Assembly: GCA_023433505.1 (NCBI GenBank)
Contig: JAEZCO010000003.1
Coordinates: 1 to 47,931 of the forward strand
DNA: 47,931 nt
Source: Bacillota bacterium
Lineage (GTDB): Bacteria; Bacillota; Clostridia; Acetivibrionales; DTU013
Direction of reading: 5' to 3'
Of the stretch, positions 35,518-43,157 are shown one piece after another. The notes beneath the pieces are model-generated. The model worked only from the letters and a program-made list of their open reading frames with translations. It ran no database searches and was not told where the DNA came from. Within the stretch, counting starts at the first letter, position 1. Every line of letters starts with the position of its first letter. The translations under genes were made by a program, and so were the position numbers.

Positions 35518-35538
35518 AGGCGGATTTCATATCCGCCT
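35518..35538 (+). terminator. Hairpin after the E1 gene
   Basis: AGGCGGAT pairs with ATCCGCCT around a 5-base loop, 13 bases after the stop. No T-run follows, so it may be a weak terminator or an mRNA end structure. The rest of the 35506-35823 gap has no gene: it holds repeat fragments, including CGTTATAACGAGGCAC (35639-35654) and TGGGCGGCCTTGGGGTCGCC (35724-35743). Confidence 0.55.
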
Positions 35539-35823
35539 GTCTGACCATCGGTAGTGCCCTTGTGCTTGACTTCAATCCGCAATGGAATGTTTCATTGTCA
35601 TTCCGGGGAGTGAAGCCAGCGACAGCGGGGAAATCATACCGTTATAACGAGGCACAAAGATGTACGTCAGTATTCTTATATGGCATAGTGACTAACTCAC
35701 AGGTCTATGATATAATTCCTTTTATGGGCGGCCTTGGGGTCGCCCACACTTTTATCGGCCTTGGGCCGAAGCCCTGAGACTTGTAGTAAGGCAAGTAAAT
35801 TTTAGGAAGAGAGGAGTGCTTTT

Positions 35824-36597
35824 GTGAACAATGACAGACAGCTGCAAATTCTTCAACTGCTTGATAGTAAAGGTGAGGTCCAGCTACAGCAACTGAAGGA
35901 ATTGTTTCCCGATGTTTCCATGATGACACTCCGGAGGGATCTCATAGGACTTGAAACCGAGGGCCGTTTGATTCGCACCCACGGTGGAGCTGTCGGCTTG
36001 AAAAAATTCTCTGCCAGCGCGGTTGTGTACGGCGAAGAGGATTCCTATACACGGAGGGCTGCTGAAAATGTTGAAGCCAAATTGAAAATCGCCGACAAGT
36101 CCATCGATATGGTGGAAAAAGGCCGTTCGATTTACTTTGACGCAGGCAGCACCGTGATGTGCCTGGCAAGGATTTTAGCCGATGACAGCTATTCCATCTT
36201 CACCAGCGGGGCAAATATAGCCCTGGAGCTCGTAAAGAAACTCCGTACCTCGGTAGTGCTTCTGGGAGGTCTTGTAAACCGCAATACACTTTCCACTTCA
36301 GGCCCGGATGCCATGTCGTCTCTTGATAATGTCAATATCGATACGGCGTTTATGGCGTCCTCCGGATACTCAATCGACAGCGGCTTTACCGTATCCAATA
36401 TTTATGAATGCGAATTGAAGCGGAAAATTATCAAGAGAGCAAGAAAAGTCATTTTGCTGATGGATACCGCAAAGGTGAATAAAAATCTGCCATTTACCTA
36501 TGCTACCCTTGAGGATATCGATGTTTGGGTAACGGAAACGGAACTGCCGCAGGATATCGTCAATGAAGCTAAAAAATGCGGCGTGGTGCTGATATAA
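35824..36597 (+). CDS. DeoR family transcriptional regulator
   Basis: This 257-residue repressor has an N-terminal DeoR helix-turn-helix (VQLQQLKELFPDVSMMTLRR, ending GRLIRTHGGAV) and a DeoR sensor domain (IYFDAGSTVMCLARIL, NTLSTSGPDAMSSL, LLMDTAKVNK). DeoR proteins usually bind a phosphorylated sugar. The start is GTG with AGAGGAG 8 bases upstream. It is followed by an SDR dehydrogenase 121 bases later, its likely target, and a shared repeat fragment fills the gap. Confidence 0.92.
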   Translation: MNNDRQLQILQLLDSKGEVQLQQLKELFPDVSMMTLRRDLIGLETEGRLIRTHGGAVGLKKFSASAVVYGEEDSYTRRAAENVEAKLKIADKSIDMVEKGRSIYFDAGSTVMCLARILADDSYSIFTSGANIALELVKKLRTSVVLLGGLVNRNTLSTSGPDAMSSLDNVNIDTAFMASSGYSIDSGFTVSNIYECELKRKIIKRARKVILLMDTAKVNKNLPFTYATLEDIDVWVTETELPQDIVNEAKKCGVVLI

Positions 36598-36718
36598 AGA
36601 GGCATCAAAAAATGTCCCCCGCCTATGAAGGTATAAACAGTCAATTCCGGGAGTGCCGTTGCGGGTGCCGCGCGGCATTCCTGCTGAAAATTAATATAAC
36701 AGTAAAGGATGAACGGAT

Positions 36719-37510
36719 ATGTGTCAAATAAGAAGATTAGATGGACAGGTTGCAATCGTCACCGGCGGAGGTCAGGGGCTGGGAGAAGCTCTGGCACAAA
36801 GGCTGGACCAGGAAGGCTGTAAAGTGGTTGTAGCCGATATTAATTTTGAAGCGGCGCAAAATGTTGCAAATAGCTTGAGTAATGCTATTGCTGTGAAGGT
36901 GGATGTGTGTGACGAGCAACAGGTGAATGCCATGGTTGATGCTGCTGTCAGCAAATACGGTACTCTGGACCTGCTGGTTTCCAATGCAGCCATACTTATA
37001 GCCAAGTCGGTGGTTGAATTCCCTGTGGAACAGTGGAGAAAGATGATGGAAGTCAATCTTGTCGGCTATTTCCTTTGTGCGAAAGCGGCTGCCAGGGTGA
37101 TGATTGAAAATAAAAAAGGCAATATCATTCAAATCAACAGCAAGTCAGGGAAGAAGGGTTCTTATAAAAACTCCGCATATGCAGCTGCAAAATTCGGCGG
37201 CATCGGCTTTACCCAGAGCCTTGCCCTTGAATTGGCCGAATACGGCATAAGGGTAAATGCCATCTGCCCCGGTAACCTTCTGGATTCCCCATTGTGGACA
37301 CAGGGCCCCAATAGCCTTTTGAAGCAGTATGCAGCCAATCAGGGAATCACAGAAGAGCAGGTAAGGGAAAAGTATTTAAATCAGGTGCCGCTGAAGAGAA
37401 GCACTCAGTATGAAGATATTGCCAATGCCCTTGTCTTCCTTGCTTCCGACCAGGCAAGCTACATGACCGGACAGGCTATAAACGTCACCGGCGGACAGGA
37501 AATGCGGTAG
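36719..37510 (+). CDS. SDR-family dehydrogenase, sorbitol-6-phosphate 2-dehydrogenase-like
   Basis: This 263-residue short-chain dehydrogenase has the cofactor loop TGGGQGLG near the N-terminus, NAAI, the catalytic serine in IIQINSKSGKKG and the YAAAK motif. The QINSKSGKKGS and GNLLDSPLWT segments resemble GutD/SrlD-type sorbitol-6-phosphate dehydrogenases. It would oxidise a hexitol phosphate to a ketose phosphate. It is preceded by DeoR, and the dehydrogenase at 24604 is another enzyme of hexitol/ketose phosphate type. No PTS genes are in the window. Confidence 0.85.
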   Translation: MCQIRRLDGQVAIVTGGGQGLGEALAQRLDQEGCKVVVADINFEAAQNVANSLSNAIAVKVDVCDEQQVNAMVDAAVSKYGTLDLLVSNAAILIAKSVVEFPVEQWRKMMEVNLVGYFLCAKAAARVMIENKKGNIIQINSKSGKKGSYKNSAYAAAKFGGIGFTQSLALELAEYGIRVNAICPGNLLDSPLWTQGPNSLLKQYAANQGITEEQVREKYLNQVPLKRSTQYEDIANALVFLASDQASYMTGQAINVTGGQEMR

Positions 37511-37544
37511 CCGGCCGGTATTGGTTTGCGGCGTTATAGAGCGT

Positions 37545-37584
37545 TTGTCATTGCGAGCGAACGCAGTGAAGCGCGGCAATCTCA
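37545..37584. repeat. GTCATTGCGAGCGAA repeat (half copy)
   Basis: TTGTCATTGCGAGCGAACGC followed by AGTGAAGCGCGGCAATCTCA matches the left arm of the full hairpin element at 40049-40148. A degenerate version of its end is at about 19490-19528. Confidence 0.75.
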
Positions 37585-37976
37585 ACTTCAAGATACTATT
37601 CTGGGCTAGAAAGGGATCCTGCTGACTTTCAGGGAAATGGGCGGGCATGGCAGCAAATCCCTGCATCAAGCCTCCGTCATGGGCAGGCTGTAATGTCCAG
37701 GCTCGTTCTAATGCGGGGCGCTTGTCATTCGCCATCCCTGGCTCAAAGACAAGCGTCTTCGGCGTCCGTGCCGAAGGGTCACGGGTATTCCTCCGGGGGC
37801 CCGCATTCGAACTTCGCTTGGACAAACAGCCTGCAGCCATGACTCGGTTCTTTCTCAAGAATGGGTAGAATATAATTTAAAACTATAAAAATGATATCTA
37901 TGGATAGCATTTTTTTTGAAAAATACATTTCTTATCTTTGGGTATTATGGTATAATAAAAGTGAATCGGGGTGTTA

Positions 37977-38963
37977 ATGATGAAATATACAGAACTAAAT
38001 GTAAACAAAATGTTATTTGGCGATAACTATTTAATCTATGATTGGAAAGAATCAAATGAAGAAATTCATATTTACTTGAAATCACAGTCACATACCGGAA
38101 CTTGCCCCCAGTGTAAAGAAAATAGCAGCAGCTTTCATGCCACCTATAAACGTACAATTCAAACAGTCCCCATCCGGATGAAGAAAACATATATCCATGT
38201 CATTGCATATAAATATGATTGCCTGAACAATCCTTGTAATCTAAAAGTGTTCATGGAGACCCTTCCATTTGCTCCTGCTTCACATGTAAAGACTATAGAA
38301 CTAACTTCTTTGATTCTTGCAGTATCTATTTTCATGAGCAACGAAGGTGCCAGCAAGGTTCTTGGTCTTATGGGAATAAAAGTAAGTAATGATACAATTA
38401 AAAGAATCTATGACAAGATTTCTATCCAGGATGACCCTGATGTAGAGGCAGTAGGGATTGATGATGTGGCAATCCGAAAAGGGCAAACCTATGCGACCGC
38501 AATTTATGATCTGGAAGACCATCATCTAATTGCCTTGCTAGATGGAAGGGACGCGGAGATTTTGAGAGAATGGCTGACACATCATAAAAAAATCAAACTT
38601 GTAGCCCGTGACAGGGCCAGTGCCTATGCAAAGGCAATCAACGCAATATTGCCGGAGTGTATACAGGTAGCCGATCGCTTTCATTTGCTTCAAAATATCA
38701 TAGAAAGAATGAGAGATATATTCAAGTCGGAGATTCCTTGCGATATTTTCATAAAAGATGAAAAAATATTGAATGATGCACCTGGAAAAGTAAAAATTTT
38801 AAAAGTGTCCCCAGATTCGAAGCAATTGGAACAGTATCATTATGATAATGATACTCCTGTAGATAAGAGCGGAAAGCCGGTTGTTTATGATAATAAAAGA
38901 CACGATATGGACAGCAAGCGATACCAGAGACTGGCAGAAATCAGGGAAAAAAACAATACTTAA
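37977..38963 (+). CDS. ISL3 transposase, N-terminal part (frame 1)
   Basis: This part encodes about 328 residues. It has the N-terminal zinc-finger-like region (TGTCPQCKENSSSFHAT) and the first two catalytic aspartates in AVGIDDVAIRKGQTYA and LVARDRASAYAKAI, plus VADRFHLLQNI. The frame stops at 38961-38963. Just before, GAA AAA AAC contains the heptamer A AAA AAC (38948-38954); a -1 shift there joins the second frame exactly. GGGGTG precedes the start codon, which may be the ATG at 37977 or 37980. Confidence 0.88.
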   Translation: MMKYTELNVNKMLFGDNYLIYDWKESNEEIHIYLKSQSHTGTCPQCKENSSSFHATYKRTIQTVPIRMKKTYIHVIAYKYDCLNNPCNLKVFMETLPFAPASHVKTIELTSLILAVSIFMSNEGASKVLGLMGIKVSNDTIKRIYDKISIQDDPDVEAVGIDDVAIRKGQTYATAIYDLEDHHLIALLDGRDAEILREWLTHHKKIKLVARDRASAYAKAINAILPECIQVADRFHLLQNIIERMRDIFKSEIPCDIFIKDEKILNDAPGKVKILKVSPDSKQLEQYHYDNDTPVDKSGKPVVYDNKRHDMDSKRYQRLAEIREKNNT

Positions 38964-39067
38964 TAGAGTCCATACAGAAAAGGTGGTCTGAGCTCGAGGA
39001 AAAGAAATTCGCTACTATTTCAAAGGAATTCGCGATAAGTCCCTCGTCTGCCCGCAAATATATTAAT

Positions 39068-39784
39068 ATGACGGAAGAAGAAATAACAAGCCTGGACCAG
39101 CCGGTAAACTATAGAAAAAGGAAAACAATTGCCGATGATTATCTTAATATCATCTATAAGATGTTGTGTGATAAGATAGACCCAGCAGTTATTCTTGCTT
39201 ATACTGTCAAGTCAGGATATGATGGAAATCTAGAAACGATGCAGGTATACATAAGACTGCTTTCTAAAAATAACTTTAAACTTGATCTTTCTATGAATTG
39301 GGCATTTAAGTTTGAATATCCAGAAGATATTATCGTAATCAAGCGAAATGAAATCTTAAAATATATAACCACTAAAAATCCAAAAGTGAAGCGAGATGAA
39401 AACACAGGAAAATACCTGGGTATTATCAAAGAAAGATATGAAATCGTTGCAGTACTTGAAAAGGCATATAATGAATTTCATAAAATGCTCATGGAGAAAG
39501 AACCAGGGCATCTGGAAGATTTCATCAAGCAATACGAAACTTCTTCAATTGCAGGTTTCATTGAGGGAATTAAAAAGGATATTGCTCCGGTCAAGAATGC
39601 AATATCCCATAATGTAAGCAGTGGATTTGTTGAAGGAAATAACAACAAATTTAAACTTATCAAACGTATTTTATATGGCAGAGCAGATTTAGCCAATCTT
39701 TTTAAGAAAAGCTATATTGCATTTCAATCTAAACTTGATAACATTAAATTGAGGCAATTAACACAGCCAGATGCAGTAAAATAA
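39068..39784 (+). CDS. ISL3 transposase, C-terminal part (-1 frame)
   Basis: The reading frame is open from the slip site at 38954 to 39784 and contains the third catalytic residue, the glutamate in SGFVEGNNNKFKLIKRILYG, which is the hallmark ISL3 C-terminal motif. The ATG at 39068 has no good ribosome site, so this part is more likely made as a fusion (about 602 residues) or not at all. Without it the N-terminal part cannot be an active transposase. Confidence 0.85.
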   Translation: MTEEEITSLDQPVNYRKRKTIADDYLNIIYKMLCDKIDPAVILAYTVKSGYDGNLETMQVYIRLLSKNNFKLDLSMNWAFKFEYPEDIIVIKRNEILKYITTKNPKVKRDENTGKYLGIIKERYEIVAVLEKAYNEFHKMLMEKEPGHLEDFIKQYETSSIAGFIEGIKKDIAPVKNAISHNVSSGFVEGNNNKFKLIKRILYGRADLANLFKKSYIAFQSKLDNIKLRQLTQPDAVK

Positions 39785-40048
39785 TGCATCTGTTCACAGT
39801 TACAAATGAGTCGACTTCCATGACGGTTCGCGCTCCGGGTAAAATTTCTTCTCAAACTTATATTAATAAATACCCATTTTTGAGAAAGAACCCATGACTC
39901 CACATGACGCATTTATTCGCAGCCATGCCCACCCATTTTGCTTGAATGTGATAGGGAGATTTGGTGTTACAACAGCATAGAGGTGGGAATCAAGCGAACA
40001 ATGGAGACGGTTTCTATCATAATAAGGTTTCTATTTTTAGGTCACATC

Positions 40049-40148
40049 TGTCATTGCGAGCGAATGTAATGAAGCGTGGCAATCTCAAGAATGCAATTCC
40101 GGTAAGAAGCTGAGATTGCCGCGGTCGCTGCGCTCCCTCGCAATGACA
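40049..40148. repeat. GTCATTGCGAGCGAA long hairpin element (full copy)
   Basis: TGTCATTGCGAGCGAATGTA ... GGCAATCTC at the left pairs with GAGATTGCC ... CTCCCTCGCAATGACA at the right, forming a stem of about 35 bp. It is a widespread type of intergenic repeat in clostridial genomes. Between it and the next insertion sequence (40149-40401) there is a 13-bp perfect inverted repeat, AATAAGTTAATAA (40167-40179) with TTATTAACTTATT (40198-40210), and no gene. Confidence 0.8.
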
Positions 40149-40561
40149 AACAACGAATGTGCATTGAATAAGTTAATAAATAGGTGACTGACATCGCTTA
40201 TTAACTTATTGCGAATTCTTTTCATATTATGTATTACGAAGGAAATTCAAGAATGCTGGGAGCCTCAAACCGTCTCCGGCCTTCCCTTAAAAGACAGAAG
40301 CCCTCCGGCGTATTTGGATTTTATCATAGCATTCTTTTGCTTTGCTGAATTAGATGGATAAAATAAAAATAAAACCACGCCTGCCAGGTACAGGAAAAAA
40401 ACTGAGGTGTTGCTATAAGAAATAAGGATAAGTAAGTACTTAGAAGCCTTGGCATTACAGGAATAGCGGAATAAATATTTCAAAAAAATATTGCATTCCG
40501 CTATATTTTATGGTAAAATATTACGTGGATATATATAATAACAACGTAAGGAGAGCGAAGC

Positions 40562-41005
40562 ATGGAAGAATTATCTCAAATTCGTCAGAAAATATATCAG
40601 CTTAACAAAAAAAGATGGGAGCTGTTAGAAAATGTAATGAGTCCCGGAAAGTTATTGACAGCCTCATTTTATGAGAGGTTCACCAAGTGCAGCAGCCCAA
40701 ACTGTAAGTGTGCATCTGGAGAACTTCACGGTCCTTTCCCATGGATTTACCAGAACAGAAAAGGAGAGAAATTAATATCTACTTCCTGTTTGGCAGAAAA
40801 GGTAGAAGATGCCCGAAATTTCTCAGGAAATTTCAAAGCTTTCAAGGAAAATTATGCTCAAATTAAGAAGTTGGATGAAGAGATTACCAGTCTGATTGGA
40901 CAAATTGAATTATTGAATGAAGTAGACGCAAAGGAATTCGTACGGAAAGAAGGTGAAAAGCGTGGTAGAAAACCAAAGAAAAGTGAAAAAAGCATTGAGG
41001 AATAA
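40562..41005 (+). CDS. Insertion-sequence accessory protein (DUF6788-like)
   Basis: This 147-residue protein has a conserved Cys-containing motif FTKCSSPNCKCASGELHGPF near residue 40 and helical, charged flanks, ending in a lysine-rich tail. Small proteins of this sort accompany several transposases; the role is not established. AAGGAGAGCG lies before the ATG. It overlaps the transposase ORF by about 53 bases, suggesting translational coupling. Confidence 0.75.
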   Translation: MEELSQIRQKIYQLNKKRWELLENVMSPGKLLTASFYERFTKCSSPNCKCASGELHGPFPWIYQNRKGEKLISTSCLAEKVEDARNFSGNFKAFKENYAQIKKLDEEITSLIGQIELLNEVDAKEFVRKEGEKRGRKPKKSEKSIEE

Positions 41006-41351
41006 AAAAATTGACCTTGCAATCAGCACCAATTGGCCGTTCATCGGGCCGTTTTTAAAGTATATAGAAAGAGCAGGAGTCATGAAGGAGCTTGGGAAAA
41101 TAACCGGAACCCAGGCACGCCAAATGTTGAAGCCAAAAATATTTATAGTATTGTACATATTAAAAATTATTGCCGGCATACCAACGACGCGGGGTAGCGA
41201 AGCACTTCTCGGAGACCTGGGGGCAATGAATTTAGTTGGATTTAATGTGGATAACCTGAGGAACGGTTTGTGCAGTAGAGGGGATGCCAATCAACACGGT
41301 AATGGTTATAAAAAAAAATCCCTTGTGTCATGGATGTGTTTACAGTATTAG
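40953..41351 (+). CDS. IS4-like transposase, N-terminal part (frame 1)
   Basis: This frame encodes the N-terminal 122 residues of the transposase (VKKALRNKKIDLAISTNWPF, YILKIIAGIPTTRGSEALLG) up to a run of nine A (41310-41318), after which the frame gives about 10 spurious residues and stops. A -1 shift on the A-run continues in the next frame at ATC CCT TGT GTC ATG. The start is a GTG at 40953 or 40962, inside the accessory gene. Confidence 0.8.
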   Translation: MKSVVENQRKVKKALRNKKIDLAISTNWPFIGPFLKYIERAGVMKELGKITGTQARQMLKPKIFIVLYILKIIAGIPTTRGSEALLGDLGAMNLVGFNVDNLRNGLCSRGDANQHGNGYKKKSLVSWMCLQY

Positions 41352-42439
41352 ACAATATTGAGAAGTGCTGCAAGTGCAGTGTGATGAGCGCATTCAACAG
41401 GAGTATCCGGTCAATGAGAGGGATGCTGCGAGGCGGTACATATGCACTGGATTCAACAATAATACAAACGAAACCGGATTTCCCGGGGTGTGGGAAGACA
41501 AAAAGAAAAAAGGAAGGCCGTCCTACCGACCCTCCTCAGTACGAATACATCTACGGCTTCAAATTATTCATTTTGTACGAAGTCAAAACACGAATAATTG
41601 TAGCCATGTATATTGTACCTGCAAATGAGGACGACCACAAGTATTATTTGCCTATGATCAAGCAAGGAGTACATAATTGTGGCAGAGGCCGTATTCAAAT
41701 GATCATTGCGGACCGTGGATTTTTGGATGGATCTCAGTTATGGGAACTAAAGCACAAGCTGGGGATTGATTTCATTATTCCTGCGAAAGTAGGTATGATA
41801 GTCCGTGAAGATGCAATAGCATTACGCAAAACTTCTAAAAATAAGCCACCGGCTCAATGGGAATATGGAAAAGGCATAAGCAAAGGGTATGGAGTTGACG
41901 ATCTGAAAACATATCTTGAGTATAACCCGCCTGAGATAAGGGACAATAAAAAAACAAGTGGGAGTCCCTTGAATGCAGTAGTTATAACTACATGGAGGGG
42001 AAAGGCTGTTTCATTGTCAAAGCAAGTTGTACTTTTGACCAGTCGTCCGGCTGAAAAAGATGCGGCTGCAATTGCAAAAGCTTACCGGCTAAGGACGTAC
42101 ATAGAAAACAGCGGATTCAGAGAACTAAAACAGGCTGCTTTTCTTAAGCAACTTCCAAGAAGAAGAGGTGAAAATGCCGAAAGTGCGGCATACATGCATA
42201 TCATGCTATGTGTATTTGCCCATACTCTGTTCTATGCATTTTTAGGCTGGCGCAAGAAGCAGGTTGTGAAGCAATCCGATGGAGACTGTATGCGTGAATG
42301 GAGGAGACAGGAGTTCTTAAGAGACCGAAACAAAATACTCATAATTGCAGAACAAAAATACTACGCATTATTCGAGATTACTGAGTTGCTTGATATATTG
42401 GGTATAAAACAAAAAAACAAACTAAAAATGAATTGTTGA
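41330..42439 (+). CDS. IS4-like DDE transposase, catalytic part (-1 frame)
   Basis: This 369-residue frame contains the whole catalytic core: first Asp in TYALDSTIIQTK, second Asp in MIIADRGFLDG and the Glu in AYRLRTYIENSGFRELKQAA, which resembles the YREK signature of IS4 transposases. With the N-terminal part it would make about 495 residues. It needs a frame change at the A9 run, by slippage of polymerase or ribosome, unless it starts independently at the ATG at 41330, which has no clear ribosome site. Confidence 0.85.
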   Translation: MDVFTVLDNIEKCCKCSVMSAFNRSIRSMRGMLRGGTYALDSTIIQTKPDFPGCGKTKRKKEGRPTDPPQYEYIYGFKLFILYEVKTRIIVAMYIVPANEDDHKYYLPMIKQGVHNCGRGRIQMIIADRGFLDGSQLWELKHKLGIDFIIPAKVGMIVREDAIALRKTSKNKPPAQWEYGKGISKGYGVDDLKTYLEYNPPEIRDNKKTSGSPLNAVVITTWRGKAVSLSKQVVLLTSRPAEKDAAAIAKAYRLRTYIENSGFRELKQAAFLKQLPRRRGENAESAAYMHIMLCVFAHTLFYAFLGWRKKQVVKQSDGDCMREWRRQEFLRDRNKILIIAEQKYYALFEITELLDILGIKQKNKLKMNC

Positions 42440-42587
42440 ACATTGCCTGATTCTTTTTAAATACTTATTGGTAGACATATATGAGGGGTATGTCTGTTTG
42501 GGTTGCTCAAAAAAAGTAGAACTATGTATTTGATATGTTTAAAGTATGGAGAAAGAAAGCTTGTTCATTTTTCACTGCTTTTTTACC

Positions 42588-42814
42588 AGGATGGGCGGAC
42601 ATGGCTGCAGATGAAGGCGTCGTGTGGAGTAATGGCTGCAGGCTGTTTGTATTGACGAAGTCGGAATGCGGCTCCCTGCGGCACGGATGCCGCAGGCGCA
42701 ATGTGGAGCCACGGACGGCGACTCAGCCGCGCCTGCATTGTGACGAGTTGATACATTACAGCCTGCCCATTATGTAACCTGATGCAAGATTCTGTAGTCA
42801 TGGCCGCTCGTCCT
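42588..42814 (+). repeat. Structured mobile repeat, copy B (inside the IS4-like element)
   Basis: This 227-bp copy has imperfect inverted ends (AGGATGGGCGGACATGGCTG and, from the other end, AGGACGAGCGGCCATGACTA). Visible stems: GTAATGG + CTGCAGGCTGT (42629-42646) with ACAGCCTGC + CCATTAT (42758-42773); GTATTGAC (42649-42656) with GTTGATAC (42747-42754); hairpin CCTGCGGC-ACGGAT-GCCGCAGG (42675-42696); hairpin GAGCCACGGACGGCGACTC (42706-42724). It aligns along its full length with copy A. A short ORF crossing it is not considered real. Confidence 0.8.
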
Positions 42815-42945
42815 TGCACTCTCCAGGACTAATCGAATCAAAATGTTTTTGCAAAAAACATCTCCTTTTTTAAGAGAAATGCGCATTGAGTATATTTACC
42901 AACTATCTTATAGCAACATCTCAGTACAGGAAAAAAAAGTGCTAC

Positions 42946-42974
42946 TTGACATTGGCCCAGCTTTTTGTTATCAT
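42946..42974 (+). promoter_or_regulatory. Promoter of the infC-rpmI-rplT operon
   Basis: TTGACA (42946-42951), a 17-base spacer and TATCAT (42969-42974). The right target duplication of the insertion sequence ends only 8 bases upstream of the -35 box, so the A-rich duplication now occupies the UP-element position. Confidence 0.8.
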
Positions 42975-43157
42975 AAATGAGCAAAACAAAGAAGAAGTCA
43001 TCCGCTTCTCACCTTACGGATCGTTCCGACAGGGTAAATAGTGAAGGTTTTAGCATATAATGCCGAGCTATCAGGTGGATTGATTTTCTTCAATCCACTT
43101 TTTATTTTGCTTATTCGCAAATGGAATCGAACAGAAGTAACTCGGAGGTGTTTGGTT
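42975..43157 (+). promoter_or_regulatory. infC leader, probable L20-type autoregulatory leader
   Basis: The leader between the promoter and infC is about 180 bases long and includes an intrinsic terminator (43075-43108). In low-GC Gram-positive bacteria the infC-rpmI-rplT operon is controlled by ribosomal protein L20 binding to such a leader and causing early termination. The gene order and the terminator fit; I could not confirm the L20 binding site by alignment. Confidence 0.6.
43075..43108 (+). terminator. Leader terminator (attenuator) before infC
   Basis: GTGGATTGA (43075-43083) pairs exactly with TCAATCCAC (43090-43098) and is followed by TTTTTATTTT. It lies upstream of the coding region, so it acts as an attenuator. 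Confidence 0.85.

Larger units (their letters stand above)
37846..39892 (+). mobile_element. ISL3-family insertion sequence, 2047 bp
   Basis: Terminal inverted repeats GGTTCTTTCTCAARAATGGG (plus TA) agree at 21 of 22 bases between 37846 and 39892. The 8-base sequence CATGACTC is present on both sides (37838-37845 and 39893-39900), the target duplication size typical of ISL3. The element carries one transposase gene split by a -1 frame change. Its target is the structured repeat copy A. Both ends and both duplications are intact, so insertion is recent on an evolutionary scale. Confidence 0.93.
37635..39938 (-). repeat. Structured mobile repeat, copy A, interrupted by an ISL3 element
   Basis: After removal of the insertion sequence and one 8-base duplication this is a 249-bp element on the minus strand. 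Its ends are inverted copies: AAATGGGCGGGCATGGCAGC at 37635 and, from the other end, AAATGGGTGGGCATGGCTGC. Its interior matches 42588-42814 in order. Minus-strand stems: GTCATGG with CCATGAC, GTCCAAGC with GCCTGGAC, hairpin CTTCGGC-ACGGAC-GCCGAAG (plus 37757-37776), and GAGCCAGGGATGGCGA (plus 37729-37744). No protein is encoded. It could be a structured RNA gene or a MITE. Confidence 0.8.
40402..42924 (+). mobile_element. IS4-like insertion sequence carrying a structured repeat, 2523 bp
   Basis: The ends are inverted copies: CTGAGGTGTTGCTATAAGA at 40402 and, reading inward from 42924, CTGAGATGTTGCTATAAGA. The 13-base sequence TACAGGAAAAAAA flanks both sides (40389-40401 and 42925-42937), in the range known for IS4-type elements. 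It contains an accessory ORF, a frameshifted DDE transposase and, behind it, copy B of the structured repeat. A hairpin at 40463-40504 (ATAGCGGAAT with ATTCCGCTAT) precedes the first ORF and may block transcription entering from outside. The exact IS family is uncertain. Confidence 0.85.

Noticed and set aside
37376..37868. Open frames of 73-160 codons on both strands downstream of the SDR gene
   Set aside because: They read through the REP-like repeat and the structured repeat, whose conservation between copies is in stems and not in codons.
40049..40148. Possible CRISPR-like repeat array
   Set aside because: The repeated units are arms of one inverted hairpin, not direct repeats with spacers; no CRISPR array is present anywhere in the window.
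42535..42777. 80-codon open frame behind the IS4-like transposase
   Set aside because: It lies over the structured repeat copy B, and copy A has no matching frame.
37635..42924. Composite transposon made of two copies of one IS
   Set aside because: The two insertion sequences belong to different families with different ends and duplications; only the structured repeat is shared.
42975..43074. T-box leader upstream of infC
   Set aside because: No T-box consensus sequence was seen before the terminator; an L20-type leader fits the operon better.
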